DNA of 56,813 nucleotides from Terriglobia bacterium (GTDB taxonomy: Bacteria > Acidobacteriota > Terriglobia > Bryobacterales > UBA6623), in assembly GCA_009838515.1 (NCBI GenBank), contig VXRL01000083.1:1-56813 (forward strand), given 5' to 3'. The notes under the pieces are model-generated. The model saw only the letters and a list, made by a program, of their open reading frames with translations. It did not search any database and was not told where the DNA came from. Positions within the stretch are counted from its first letter, which is position 1; each line of letters begins with the position of its first letter. A program made the translations under genes and the position numbers. This document shows positions 49,736 to 56,813 of the stretch, in pieces.

Positions 49736-50935
49736 CTAATCCCATCGCTTCCTGAAGTAGCTGATGAACTCCGGGCCGTCCAATTCGCGCGTCGAGTTGT
49801 TAGTCCGGACATAAAACAGCTTTCGTTTGCCGGACTTCTCCGCCTTCAACAGCCACACAGGATCGGGCGATGGATCAATCTCGACGACGCAGACTTCCAG
49901 ACCCTTGACCGTCTCAATTCGGATGTGAGTGCAGGTCGCCGCAGACGAACCGAACTCCTCGCCGATCCGGTCAGTGAGGTGCCTCACGTATTGCTCCGTA
50001 TTCCACTGCCTGATTTCAAGGTCTGGCTGAATTCCGAGCGGCGTGGCGTTGTCGTCCACTCCGATGAACAAGAAGCCACCTCTCGCATTCAGGAACCCTG
50101 CGACCGGTTTGAGCACGGATGCCTCAAAGATGACCTCTTGCGGGATATTGGGATTCGCGTAGCTGTAGAAGGCCGAGGACTTGAACTCCTGGCGCTCAGT
50201 CTCCTCACCGGTGAGAAGCGCTTCGCGGGCCTTCTTTGCCGAGAGCACCTCTGACGTGATTACGCCGACCGGGATTGCCACGACCGCATAGCCCAGAATC
50301 ACGAGAACGGACGCCAGGAGCTGGCCAAGGACTGTCGCTGGCATCAGGCTTCCATGCCCGACGGTCGTCATCGTGATGATTGCCCAGTAGGTACTTGCTC
50401 GAACGCTGGTGAAGCCGTTCTCGGGTCCCTCTACGAGGTACATGAGCGATCCCGCGACTACTGAAATCAGAACCACACCGATCACAAAGGCCCCGATCTT
50501 GTAGCGAGTAGCCTCCAGTGCATTGCCGATCGTCATCGCCGCTCGCGAGAAACGCCCTAATGACAAGATGCGGAAGATTCGAAACATCCGCAGCACACGC
50601 AGTACCGCGAGGCTGTCCCATCCCGGGAGCACGAACGCAAGCCAAGTGGGCGCAATCGAGACGAAGTCCACCACGCCGAAGAATCCGAATGCGTAGCGGG
50701 ACGGCTTCGGATGACAAAAGAGCCGCAGCAGGTATTCCACACTGAAGATCACTGTGAACGCAATCTCCGCTATCCGCAGTCGATCAGACCACGCGGACCC
50801 GATGTCGGCCGCGGAGTCCAGCATTACGACACTGACGCTGACCAAGATGGCGGCAAGCAGCCACAGGTCAACGGTTCTCGCGGCGGGACCGCTGCCAAAT
50901 AGGGCATCCAACAGTCGTTTCCGGACGGTCTTCAA
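49736..50935 (-). CDS. Voltage-gated potassium-type channel fused to AlbA_2 domain
   Basis: 399 residues. Residues 20-235 are a six-helix voltage-gated channel: S4 with regular arginines (LRVLRMFRIFRILSLGRFSR, Arg113, 116, 119, 122 and on), pore helix STYWAIITMTTVGHG (filter TVGHG at 191-195 where TVGYG is usual) and S6 (GQLLASVLVILGYAVVAIPVG). From about 246 the protein continues as an AlbA_2 (Schlafen-type) domain: ERQEFKSSAFYSYAN, SVLKPVAGFLNARGGFLFIGVDDNATPLGI and LEVCVVEIDPSPDPVWL. In most proteins AlbA_2 is attached to helix-turn-helix or ATPase modules and is thought to bind nucleic acid or nucleotides. The channel would conduct K+ across the inner membrane, with the cytoplasmic domain as a sensor or effector. 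A single uninterrupted frame encodes both. Confidence 0.9.
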   Translation of the reverse strand: MKTVRKRLLDALFGSGPAARTVDLWLLAAILVSVSVVMLDSAADIGSAWSDRLRIAEIAFTVIFSVEYLLRLFCHPKPSRYAFGFFGVVDFVSIAPTWLAFVLPGWDSLAVLRVLRMFRIFRILSLGRFSRAAMTIGNALEATRYKIGAFVIGVVLISVVAGSLMYLVEGPENGFTSVRASTYWAIITMTTVGHGSLMPATVLGQLLASVLVILGYAVVAIPVGVITSEVLSAKKAREALLTGEETERQEFKSSAFYSYANPNIPQEVIFEASVLKPVAGFLNARGGFLFIGVDDNATPLGIQPDLEIRQWNTEQYVRHLTDRIGEEFGSSAATCTHIRIETVKGLEVCVVEIDPSPDPVWLLKAEKSGKRKLFYVRTNNSTRELDGPEFISYFRKRWD

Positions 50936-51070
50936 CTCAACTCCTCCCCAATGAGCGTCATGGCACTGACCGATGGTGTTCTCCCACGCCTCTGAGCTGA
51001 AGTTCGCGAGTGGGAATCCCCCTTAACTCCGTGATATTTGATCTGTCCAAACGGATGCTCCAGAAAGTGC

Positions 51071-51811
51071 CTACTTGGCCCGCAGGCGCTGCCTGAGCGC
51101 CTTCAAGCGGCTGCCAAGCTCCTTCAGCGCCACGGCGAAGCTCTCTGCAGTGACGTTGCCTCCGGAGCAATAGTCGAGGACGACCGCTTCGGCGGCGCAG
51201 AACTCCGCGCAGACATCAGCCACTTGTCCGGCAATCTCACCGGGAATATTGGTCACTCCGTTCTGGTCGGCGTGGATCAAATCCCCGGGATAGACGGCCA
51301 GCCCGCCGACGTGGACCGGGACGTTGAACTCCAGCAGCTGCGGGTATCCGTGCGAACTGATGACGCCATCCGAGAACGAAGGCAAGCCCACCGCGCGCAC
51401 TTGGTCCAGGTCCCGAGCGGCACCGCTGGTTATCAGACCGACGACGCCGAACGACTTGTAGGTCGCCGCCATGACTTCGCCGAACGTGGCGGACTTGGTC
51501 GGCGAGTCCAGGTCTTGGATCACCACCAGCGGCGGGTCCGGAACCTCTCCGAACCGGGCTACTTGGTCGGCCAAGCTGCCGTAGGCGCCACCCGCCCACG
51601 GCTTGGCGGCGGAGCGGAAGGTGGCCGTAGATGCATACCCGCAGATCGGCCCCATCTCGGGAAAACAAGCCTTGATGCGGTCATCCATGTAGCCATCCGT
51701 CTGGGGGCGGACGCCGAACAACTCGATCACGTTGCAGACCGTAGGGGTGTCGTACTGGCAGAGCTTGCTCAGCACTTCGCCCGAGAGTTGGGGTGCGGAC
51801 ATAATGTCCAT
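51071..51811 (-). CDS. RraA-family protein (HMG aldolase / 4-carboxy-4-hydroxy-2-oxoadipate aldolase-like)
   Basis: 246 residues from ATG 51811 (the in-frame ATG at 51802 lies inside the palindrome GGACATAATGTCC). Family blocks are PLVVIQDLDSP, FGEVMAATYKSFGVVGLITSGAARDLDQ (the RD pair binds oxaloacetate-type substrates), VGLPSFSDGVISSHG and VYPGDLIHADQNGVTNIP. RraA-like proteins in non-enteric bacteria are usually class II pyruvate aldolases for keto acids from aromatic or sugar-acid breakdown, not RNase E inhibitors. Downstream (same strand) of the metallohydrolase gene, 23 bases apart, so one operon is likely. Confidence 0.9.
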   Translation of the reverse strand: MDIMSAPQLSGEVLSKLCQYDTPTVCNVIELFGVRPQTDGYMDDRIKACFPEMGPICGYASTATFRSAAKPWAGGAYGSLADQVARFGEVPDPPLVVIQDLDSPTKSATFGEVMAATYKSFGVVGLITSGAARDLDQVRAVGLPSFSDGVISSHGYPQLLEFNVPVHVGGLAVYPGDLIHADQNGVTNIPGEIAGQVADVCAEFCAAEAVVLDYCSGGNVTAESFAVALKELGSRLKALRQRLRAK

Positions 51812-51834
51812 GGTATTGCACGGGCCGCCGCTGG

Positions 51835-54114
51835 CTAGAAGTGGACCGGCTGCGTGAAGGCTCCGTTGCCGGCGGAGTCCCAAGCCGCGAAGCGAACCCA
51901 CTTCTTTCCGCTCGCGTCGAACTCGAGCCGGAACTGCTTGCTGCCGAAGGCTTCCAAGTCAGTGGTCGGCTGTACGCGGCGGCCGATCTTGTCGCTGTCG
52001 CCCCATACGATCTCGACAAACTCGAGCGGAAACGTCCATTCCACCTGTGCCACGACAGTCTTGCGCTCCTCGAGGCCCTGGATTTCGAAGGCGGGAATCA
52101 ACACCTCGCCAGTAGAGACGAAGAAGTCGCCGCGCCGCATGGCCTCGGTGATGGGGCTCCAATCGTCGTCAAAGGCAGGCAGGCTGTCGAGACGGACATA
52201 GTTCACCGAAAGTTGCGGATAGATTTCGTCGGACGGGAACTTGGTGTAGGTGTCGCCCTCTGCGATCAGGTACTTCGGGCCGGCCCAGTTGTTCATGTCA
52301 TCGAGAGTGCCAAAACAGCGTCGCTCGCAGATACGCGCCTGCGAGAGGTCGGCGGGCAAGGTCTGGAAGGCACCGCCCAGGTAGCGGTCGCTGAGAAAGT
52401 GGGGATCCTCGCGGACAACGTCGGGATAGAAGGTGGGCCCCTTGGTGCGCGGATGGGCCTGCCACATCAAGGCACCTTCAGACTCCATCAGCGACAGCAT
52501 CTCCTCTGCCGAGCCGACGCGGTAGACCGTGCCGTAGCGGTCATGGCTGGCGCGATACGGCGCGTCGGCGGCCCGCACCTTGGACCAGTAGACGGGCTTG
52601 GGAAACACGAGGGTGTAGTGCCCGCCGAGGTGAGCGTTAGGCTCTTCACCCGGCATGAGCAGGAAGTCGGAGTCTGAATGGCGGCGGCACGCTTCGAAGT
52701 ATTCGTGCTGCTCGCGAAAGCGGATCTCGCCGGGATCGTCGGGATGGCCATCGCCGTGAAAGTCCGACATCATCGCGATGTTGATGCCAAGGCCGCGGAA
52801 CGCCGAGATCCACGGGGGCCGCAAATCGAGGGAGCCGGCATCGACGAGCTGCTCGGCGAAGTGCGTGTGGAAATGGCTGACCGCGATTTGGTAGCCGTCG
52901 ACCGGCTTGTACGTATCGCCGTGGGTGTAGGCCAGCACTTCCCGTAGCGTGGCTTCGGCGTTTCCAGCACCGAGATGGTAGTAAACCGCCATGCGCTGCA
53001 TGGTCCCGGCAGGCGCGTTGTACAGCGCGAAGTTGCCCTCGGCGAAGCGCCACGACTGGCGGACGCGCTTGTTCCAGATCTCTTCGGACGCGCCCCACGG
53101 TCGGTACATCTCCTCGCGCTCGCCTTGGCGGACGCCCACGTCGAAGCGGCCATCCGATAGCTGGCGGTACCAGACATAGCCAAGGTTCATCTCGATCTCG
53201 CGGGCAAAAAAGAACTTGTGGGATGGTGGGAAGACCGCCAGAGTGCCCCGGTTCTGTTCCAGCAGGAGGACGCGGTTCCTTGCCCGCAGCGGCACTGGGT
53301 CGTCATTCGCGCCGCCACCGAAGCGATAGTGCTGCCAGTCGCGGGTGACGTCGCGCCAGCGCAGGCGCTGATATTCATCAGTCCGCAGTCCGCTCAAGCC
53401 GGCCCGATAGACATAGGCCGCCGACGGCTTAGCAGTGGCTGCGATTGCTTCTTGACGCACGAGGCTAGCGCCTCGGTAGACCGTAAACCGCAGGCTGCCC
53501 GCGAACGACCCCAATTGCAGGCCGTCGAAGGTGACTTCCAGCCGGATACCATTGCGCCGGACGCGGCAGGTGCTGACTTCATATCGCACGCTGGAGCGCG
53601 TGACCTCACTCGGGTCACGTGGGAGTCCGGGGTTGACTCCTTCGAGTCCGGGCACGTTCAGGGGAGCGTCCCAAAACACCTTCCACTTCTCGCTCTCGAC
53701 AATTTCCGGAGTGGCTTCGCGACCCAGATCCGCCATCGGGTTGAGCTGCTGGTGAGAGATGCGCCGCTGGCCCTCGGCGACATAGAACTCTGGTCGGGCA
53801 TCCTGGGCTAAAGGAGCCCAGTGTCCTGCCCGCGAGAGGGCGGCCAACTGCCGGACCACGGGTTGGCCCTGGTCGACGCCGAAGGTTGCCCGGAGCCGGT
53901 TTGCATCGGCCCCGGACCACTCGACAAATAGGTCCCCATCAAGGATCTCGGCGCGAAGCCCTTCGGCAGGTGAGTAGTCGGTCAGATCACAATCCAACGG
54001 ACCCGCCGAGAGCACCGCCGATGCCAACAGTACGGAAACTCCCACGGCCCCTAGATGCCGGCAGGGATCGGTTGGACGCTCAACGCGATTATGCCCAGTA
54101 GCCGATCGTTTCAT
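51835..54114 (-). CDS. CehA/McbA-type (PHP-like) metallohydrolase, exported
   Basis: 759 residues with an N-terminal signal (LGAVGVSVLLASAVLSAG). Residues 40-390 are beta-rich. From about 405 comes a PHP-like metal domain: IAVSHFHTHFAEQL (HxH metal ligands), MMSDFHGDGHPDDPG, LLMPGEEPNAHLGGHY and LMWQAHPRTKG (around residue 550). It is close in kind to carbaryl-type hydrolases of the CehA/McbA group and to DUF3604 proteins. Substrates in nature are unknown; esters, amides or phosphoesters are possible. A TACTAT box sits 5 bases before the start. A second, different PHP-like protein (DUF3604) is encoded at the left end of the window. The RraA-like gene follows. Confidence 0.88.
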   Translation of the reverse strand: MKRSATGHNRVERPTDPCRHLGAVGVSVLLASAVLSAGPLDCDLTDYSPAEGLRAEILDGDLFVEWSGADANRLRATFGVDQGQPVVRQLAALSRAGHWAPLAQDARPEFYVAEGQRRISHQQLNPMADLGREATPEIVESEKWKVFWDAPLNVPGLEGVNPGLPRDPSEVTRSSVRYEVSTCRVRRNGIRLEVTFDGLQLGSFAGSLRFTVYRGASLVRQEAIAATAKPSAAYVYRAGLSGLRTDEYQRLRWRDVTRDWQHYRFGGGANDDPVPLRARNRVLLLEQNRGTLAVFPPSHKFFFAREIEMNLGYVWYRQLSDGRFDVGVRQGEREEMYRPWGASEEIWNKRVRQSWRFAEGNFALYNAPAGTMQRMAVYYHLGAGNAEATLREVLAYTHGDTYKPVDGYQIAVSHFHTHFAEQLVDAGSLDLRPPWISAFRGLGINIAMMSDFHGDGHPDDPGEIRFREQHEYFEACRRHSDSDFLLMPGEEPNAHLGGHYTLVFPKPVYWSKVRAADAPYRASHDRYGTVYRVGSAEEMLSLMESEGALMWQAHPRTKGPTFYPDVVREDPHFLSDRYLGGAFQTLPADLSQARICERRCFGTLDDMNNWAGPKYLIAEGDTYTKFPSDEIYPQLSVNYVRLDSLPAFDDDWSPITEAMRRGDFFVSTGEVLIPAFEIQGLEERKTVVAQVEWTFPLEFVEIVWGDSDKIGRRVQPTTDLEAFGSKQFRLEFDASGKKWVRFAAWDSAGNGAFTQPVHF

Positions 54115-54119
54115 GCCAC

Positions 54120-54125
54120 ATAGTA
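54120..54125 (-). promoter_or_regulatory. TACTAT -10-like box, 5 bases before the metallohydrolase start
   Basis: On the minus strand TACTAT is followed by GTGGC and then ATG (54114). There is no room for a ribosome-binding site, so a leaderless transcript is likely. Confidence 0.45.
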
Positions 54126-54342
54126 TGACTGAGGCATCCTAAGCTTTGTCTGATCTCGGAGTCGTCCTAGCTGCTTCGAGAGAGTGAAAGATCAAGGATC
54201 GGCATATCAGCGAATCCGGTCTGGAGCCGTGAATGGTCTGCCCTTAGCCCTAGGCCGAGGACCGCGAGCACGCCAGGAGGACACAGCGCTTAGCCTACGA
54301 CCTATTTACGGACTATATTTAGACCCAACGAGGCAATAACCC

Positions 54343-54618
54343 CTGAAACTTTCCCGCCGAATCAAGCCAATCAGCTACCTCAAAGCCCATACTGCCGAGG
54401 TCGTACGCGAGCTTGCGGACAGGCAGGAACCGCTGATCATCACCCAAAACGGCGAAGCCAAGGTCGTCATTCAAGATATCGACAGCTATGAGCAGACACA
54501 GGAAGCCTTCGCGCTGCTCAAGATCCTCGCTCTTGGCGACAGGCAGGTCGCGGCCTCTCGGCTGCGACCGGCTACCGATGTCATTGCGGAGATTCGAGAG
54601 CGGAACCATAGTCGCTGA
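54343..54618 (+). CDS. Phd/YefM-type antitoxin starting at CTG
   Basis: 91 residues. Read from CTG 54343: KLSRRIKPISYLKAHTAEV, then REPLIITQNGEAKVV-like PLIITQNGEAKVVIQDIDSYEQ, the normal Phd/YefM sequence; homologues I know begin MKLS at the same place. There is an in-frame stop two codons upstream (54337-54339) and no ATG, GTG or TTG in the first part of the gene, so CTG is the only sensible start. A GAGG-like stretch lies about ten bases upstream. The stop overlaps the next gene's start (TGATG at 54616-54620). A non-standard start would lower antitoxin output. Could also be a recent mutation of ATG. Confidence 0.8.
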   Translation: MKLSRRIKPISYLKAHTAEVVRELADRQEPLIITQNGEAKVVIQDIDSYEQTQEAFALLKILALGDRQVAASRLRPATDVIAEIRERNHSR

Positions 54619-55004
54619 TGCCGTTTCTTGTCCAACTGACTGACGACGCAGCACGCGACTTGGAGGAAATCTGCGACTACATCCTTCATCACGATGCGCC
54701 GCGCAGCGCGGACCTTCTACTCGATCAAATCGAGAGAGCCATTGGCGCCCTGACGGAGTTCCCGCAGCGCGGAGCCTACCCGAAAGAACTGCTCGAGTTT
54801 GGGGTTCGAGAATTCCGTGAGATTCTCTTCAAGCCCTACCGCATCATCTACCGTGTGAAACGAACCGACGTCTATGAACTCGTGGTTGCTGACGGCAGGC
54901 GTGACATGCATACCTTGTTGCAGCATCGGCTGCTAGAGGCAGATGCTCCACACCATCGATATGTCAACCAAGGAGTAGGAGCGCCTCTCGACACCGTTGG
55001 ATGA
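54618..55004 (+). CDS. RelE/ParE-type toxin
   Basis: 128 residues. FLVQLTDDAARDLEEICDYI and the second block ADLLLDQIERAIGALTEFPQRG are typical of RelE/ParE; the strand region (REILFKPYRIIYRVKRTDVYELVVADGRRDM) and the end HTLLQHRLLEA are conserved. The protein runs about 20 residues beyond that usual end. RelE proteins cut mRNA at the ribosome, ParE proteins poison gyrase; the exact type is not decided. It overlaps the antitoxin gene by one base, so translation is coupled. Confidence 0.9.
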   Translation: MPFLVQLTDDAARDLEEICDYILHHDAPRSADLLLDQIERAIGALTEFPQRGAYPKELLEFGVREFREILFKPYRIIYRVKRTDVYELVVADGRRDMHTLLQHRLLEADAPHHRYVNQGVGAPLDTVG

Positions 55005-55320
55005 TGTCCCAACAGCAAGTTCTTCAAGGGCTGAATCCGACCGATTAGATCCGGTATCCGGGGCCGAAATCGATGCGAGATCCGCAGACACCGGTGCCTA
55101 CGCGTCTTGTGCTGGAGAGATTTCCGTTCTTCCGGTCAGCTGGGTAACGCGATAGCCTTGACCGCTGGTCCTTCTGGCTGCAGTGGGAAACCGAGATCGA
55201 TGCGACAGCCCGGTGGCGGTATAGGGAGCCTTGGTGCCGAAGCCACAGGGTCTGTCCGCTCGCTCCGGACCATGTTCGGTCCAAGCTCCCGCGCTGGCGG
55301 TATGGGCAGTTTCGGGTCTC
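55005..55320. other. 316-base gap with imperfect short repeats
   Basis: ATCGATGCGA occurs near 55070 and 55198. GGTGGCGGTATAGGGAG (near 55213) resembles GCTGGCGGTATGGGCAG (near 55293). Frames on both strands are open but have no start signals, and none resembles a known protein. It may be the decayed end of a repeated gene or part of a repeat family. Confidence 0.35.
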
Positions 55321-56694
55321 TCAGATCAGCCGCTCGCCCCACGGTCCGGTGACCGCGAATGTGATCCCGGGCGTCTGCACGTTGAAGAAGAGCCAGTTCC
55401 CGTCAGGGCTGAAGGTGGCCCCGGCAAATTCCCGGTCGAGGAAGTCTCCCTCCAGCCCGTTGCGCTCGCCCGCAAGGATCACGTTGTTCTTGGCGAACGG
55501 AATGATCTCGCCGTCCGCGGTCAGGCCCCTGATGCGATCCTCCCCGCCCCCGTCCTCGCACAGAACCAAGCCTCCACGGGGGCTCACGCAGATGTTGTCC
55601 GGCATGTCGAGCACCTCGGCACTCGGAGATTCATACAGGAGCCGGATCCTCGACTCACCCGGATCGTATTCCCAGACTTGGCCGGCCTCGGCATCGCCGC
55701 CGTTGGTCGAAACCACGTAGATGCGGTCGTTACCGCTCCAGGTGCCTTCGAGGCGGGCGAAAGTGGCCGCCCCGTTCCGGAGGCCTTGGGAATAGACGCT
55801 GCTGTCCTCGATCGGTTCCGGATCCGGGTCTTCGATCGGCACCCAGTCGACCGGCTCCCAGTGCCCGGCTCGCTGGCCGGTCCTAGTGTCCGCTCCCGGT
55901 CGGTTCGACAGCGCCAGCATCTCTAGCCGCCCGCCGGCAGCGAGTCGGCCTGTCTCGTTCGGCAGGAACCGGTACAAGCCGGCAGTGGCCCGGTCTTCCG
56001 TCTCGTAGACGATCCCGGATTCCGGGTCGACCGCGACAGCCTCGTGCACGAAGCGCCCCATGGCCCGGTAAGGCTCCGCCCGGGCTGTCCCGTCGACCGG
56101 AACCTCGAAGACGTAGCCGTGAGCGAGCGTGTAGCCGTTCTCGTCGCCCGGGCCTTCCACGGTCTCTTCGCACGACAGCCAGGTTCCCCAAGGAGTGGGG
56201 CCGCCGGCGCAGTTCACCGCCGTGCCCGCGAGGCTGGGCCAGGCCGCGACCACGCTGCCCGACGACGTGTCGAACTCGATCGTCGTTGTGCCGCCGCCTG
56301 CTCGGTCGTCGTAGACAGGATCGCCCGAAAAGGCCGAGCCTGCCCGGAGCTCGTGGTTTCGCACGAGGCGCACCCGGCCGCCTTCCGCCTCGAAGGCCGC
56401 CATCCCGTCATGGGCACCCGGCGTCGGGGACCCATCGTCCAGTCGATCGCCTTTCCAGCCGAACGAGAGATATCGAAATCCCGGCGGGAGGTGCAGCAGC
56501 GGAAGTCCGGTGGTCTCGTCCCGGACCGGCTCGAGCGGGCCATAGCCAACACGATTCAGTTCCCTCGCGGAGCGCATCGCTCCGTCTTCGACTTGGTCTG
56601 TGCTCCGGCACGCAAGAGCGTGGAAAGAGGCTGCGGCGACCGCACCGCCGCTGACGGAGAGAAACTGGCGCCTAAACAACGGGTGAGCTGTCAT
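55321..56694 (-). CDS. phoX: PhoX-family alkaline phosphatase, Tat lipoprotein
   Basis: 457 residues. The signal has twin arginines and a lipobox (LFRRQFLSVSGGAVAAASFHALAC), so it is a Tat-exported lipoprotein. Family blocks include FRYLSFGWKGDRLDDGSPTPG, DGMAAFEAEGGRVRLVRNHE, NCAGGPTPWGTWLSCEET (Cys/Trp block), FVHEAVAVDPESGIVYETED and DNICVSPRGGLVLCEDG. PhoX phosphatases use Fe and Ca and release phosphate from phosphoesters. It is at the end of the window, with no upstream neighbour on the same strand. With PhoD 6 kb away it suggests adaptation to phosphate shortage. Confidence 0.92.
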   Translation of the reverse strand: MTAHPLFRRQFLSVSGGAVAAASFHALACRSTDQVEDGAMRSARELNRVGYGPLEPVRDETTGLPLLHLPPGFRYLSFGWKGDRLDDGSPTPGAHDGMAAFEAEGGRVRLVRNHELRAGSAFSGDPVYDDRAGGGTTTIEFDTSSGSVVAAWPSLAGTAVNCAGGPTPWGTWLSCEETVEGPGDENGYTLAHGYVFEVPVDGTARAEPYRAMGRFVHEAVAVDPESGIVYETEDRATAGLYRFLPNETGRLAAGGRLEMLALSNRPGADTRTGQRAGHWEPVDWVPIEDPDPEPIEDSSVYSQGLRNGAATFARLEGTWSGNDRIYVVSTNGGDAEAGQVWEYDPGESRIRLLYESPSAEVLDMPDNICVSPRGGLVLCEDGGGEDRIRGLTADGEIIPFAKNNVILAGERNGLEGDFLDREFAGATFSPDGNWLFFNVQTPGITFAVTGPWGERLI

Positions 56695-56789
56695 TCCACC
56701 AGTTTACAGTTTGATCTGGACACTTCAGCATGTTTTCTGATCTGCCGGCACTTGTGTTCTAGCCCGCATAGCTCACCAAAGGGGGTGAC

Positions 56790-56813
56790 ATGGGGCATGA
56801 AATTGTGGTAACA
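56790..56813 (+). CDS. Possible gene start cut by the window edge
   Basis: ATG 56790 follows GGGGGTGAC, a reasonable ribosome-binding site, and opens a frame for the last eight codons of the window (MGHEIVVT). It is divergent from phoX. Too short to identify. Confidence 0.3.

Overview
The window is 56.8 kb of GC-rich bacterial chromosome that is mostly coding, with genes on both strands and short gaps. No rRNA, tRNA, CRISPR array, prophage or intact insertion sequence was found. The gene content suggests a Gram-negative, aerobic, carbohydrate- and sulfate-ester-degrading bacterium, plausibly Acidobacteriota of marine or host-associated origin. It includes LPS-type glycosyltransfer, Tat export with several Tat substrates, an agarase-like hydrolase, a sulfatase, SMP-30 lipoproteins, PhoD/PhoX phosphatases and an Rsb-type partner switch. 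The phylum is an inference from gene content; no marker gene was compared.

Layout. 0-4.2 kb: secreted beta-helix protein (cut by the window edge) and a beta-propeller/DUF3604 protein, both on the minus strand. 5-12 kb: CBS-containing cation/proton antiporter, degenerate nucleotidyltransferase plus family 9 glycosyltransferase, SGNH hydrolase, TerB-like protein, MsrA, double-SIS isomerase. 11.8-18.9 kb: NYN protein with three LOTUS-like domains, a small conserved-looking protein, a DeoC-fold protein lacking its catalytic residues, a GAF-GAF-PP2C phosphatase, LysA and an SDR. 19-25.9 kb: OxyR, then a tightly overlapping desaturase, HHxxxD acyltransferase and GH3 adenylating enzyme, followed by a HAD phosphatase and a methyltransferase-like protein. 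This is the best candidate for an undescribed biosynthetic system. 26-35 kb: PQQ-type propeller, small protein, D-lactate/glycolate-type oxidase, sulfatase, lipoprotein, MobA, class V aminotransferase, agarase-like hydrolase. 35-40 kb: a fused TRAP permease broken by an in-frame stop inside a G-rich stretch, IspG, then TatC and TatA with unusual acidic tyrosine-rich extensions. 40.5-43.3 kb: Phd/PIN toxin-antitoxin pair, VOC protein, outer-membrane barrel, RsbV/RsbW-like pair. 43.4-46.8 kb: three tandem SMP-30 lipoprotein genes. 46.8-56.7 kb: PhoD, a voltage-gated channel fused to an AlbA_2 domain, an RraA-like protein, a CehA/McbA-type metallohydrolase, a Phd/RelE pair whose antitoxin starts at CTG, and PhoX.

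How the genes fit together. Several exported proteins (PQQ-type propeller, agarase-like hydrolase, PhoX) carry twin-arginine signals matching the TatA/TatC genes in the window. PhoD and PhoX point to scavenging of organic phosphate. The sulfatase, agarase-like hydrolase, beta-helix protein, SMP-30 set, RraA-like protein and TRAP transporter point to use of sulfated polysaccharides and sugar acids. The GAF-PP2C phosphatase (15-16.8 kb) could feed the RsbV/RsbW pair (42.5-43.3 kb). Several genes have a TANNNT box only 5-10 bases before the start codon and no ribosome-binding site, which suggests leaderless or near-leaderless transcripts.
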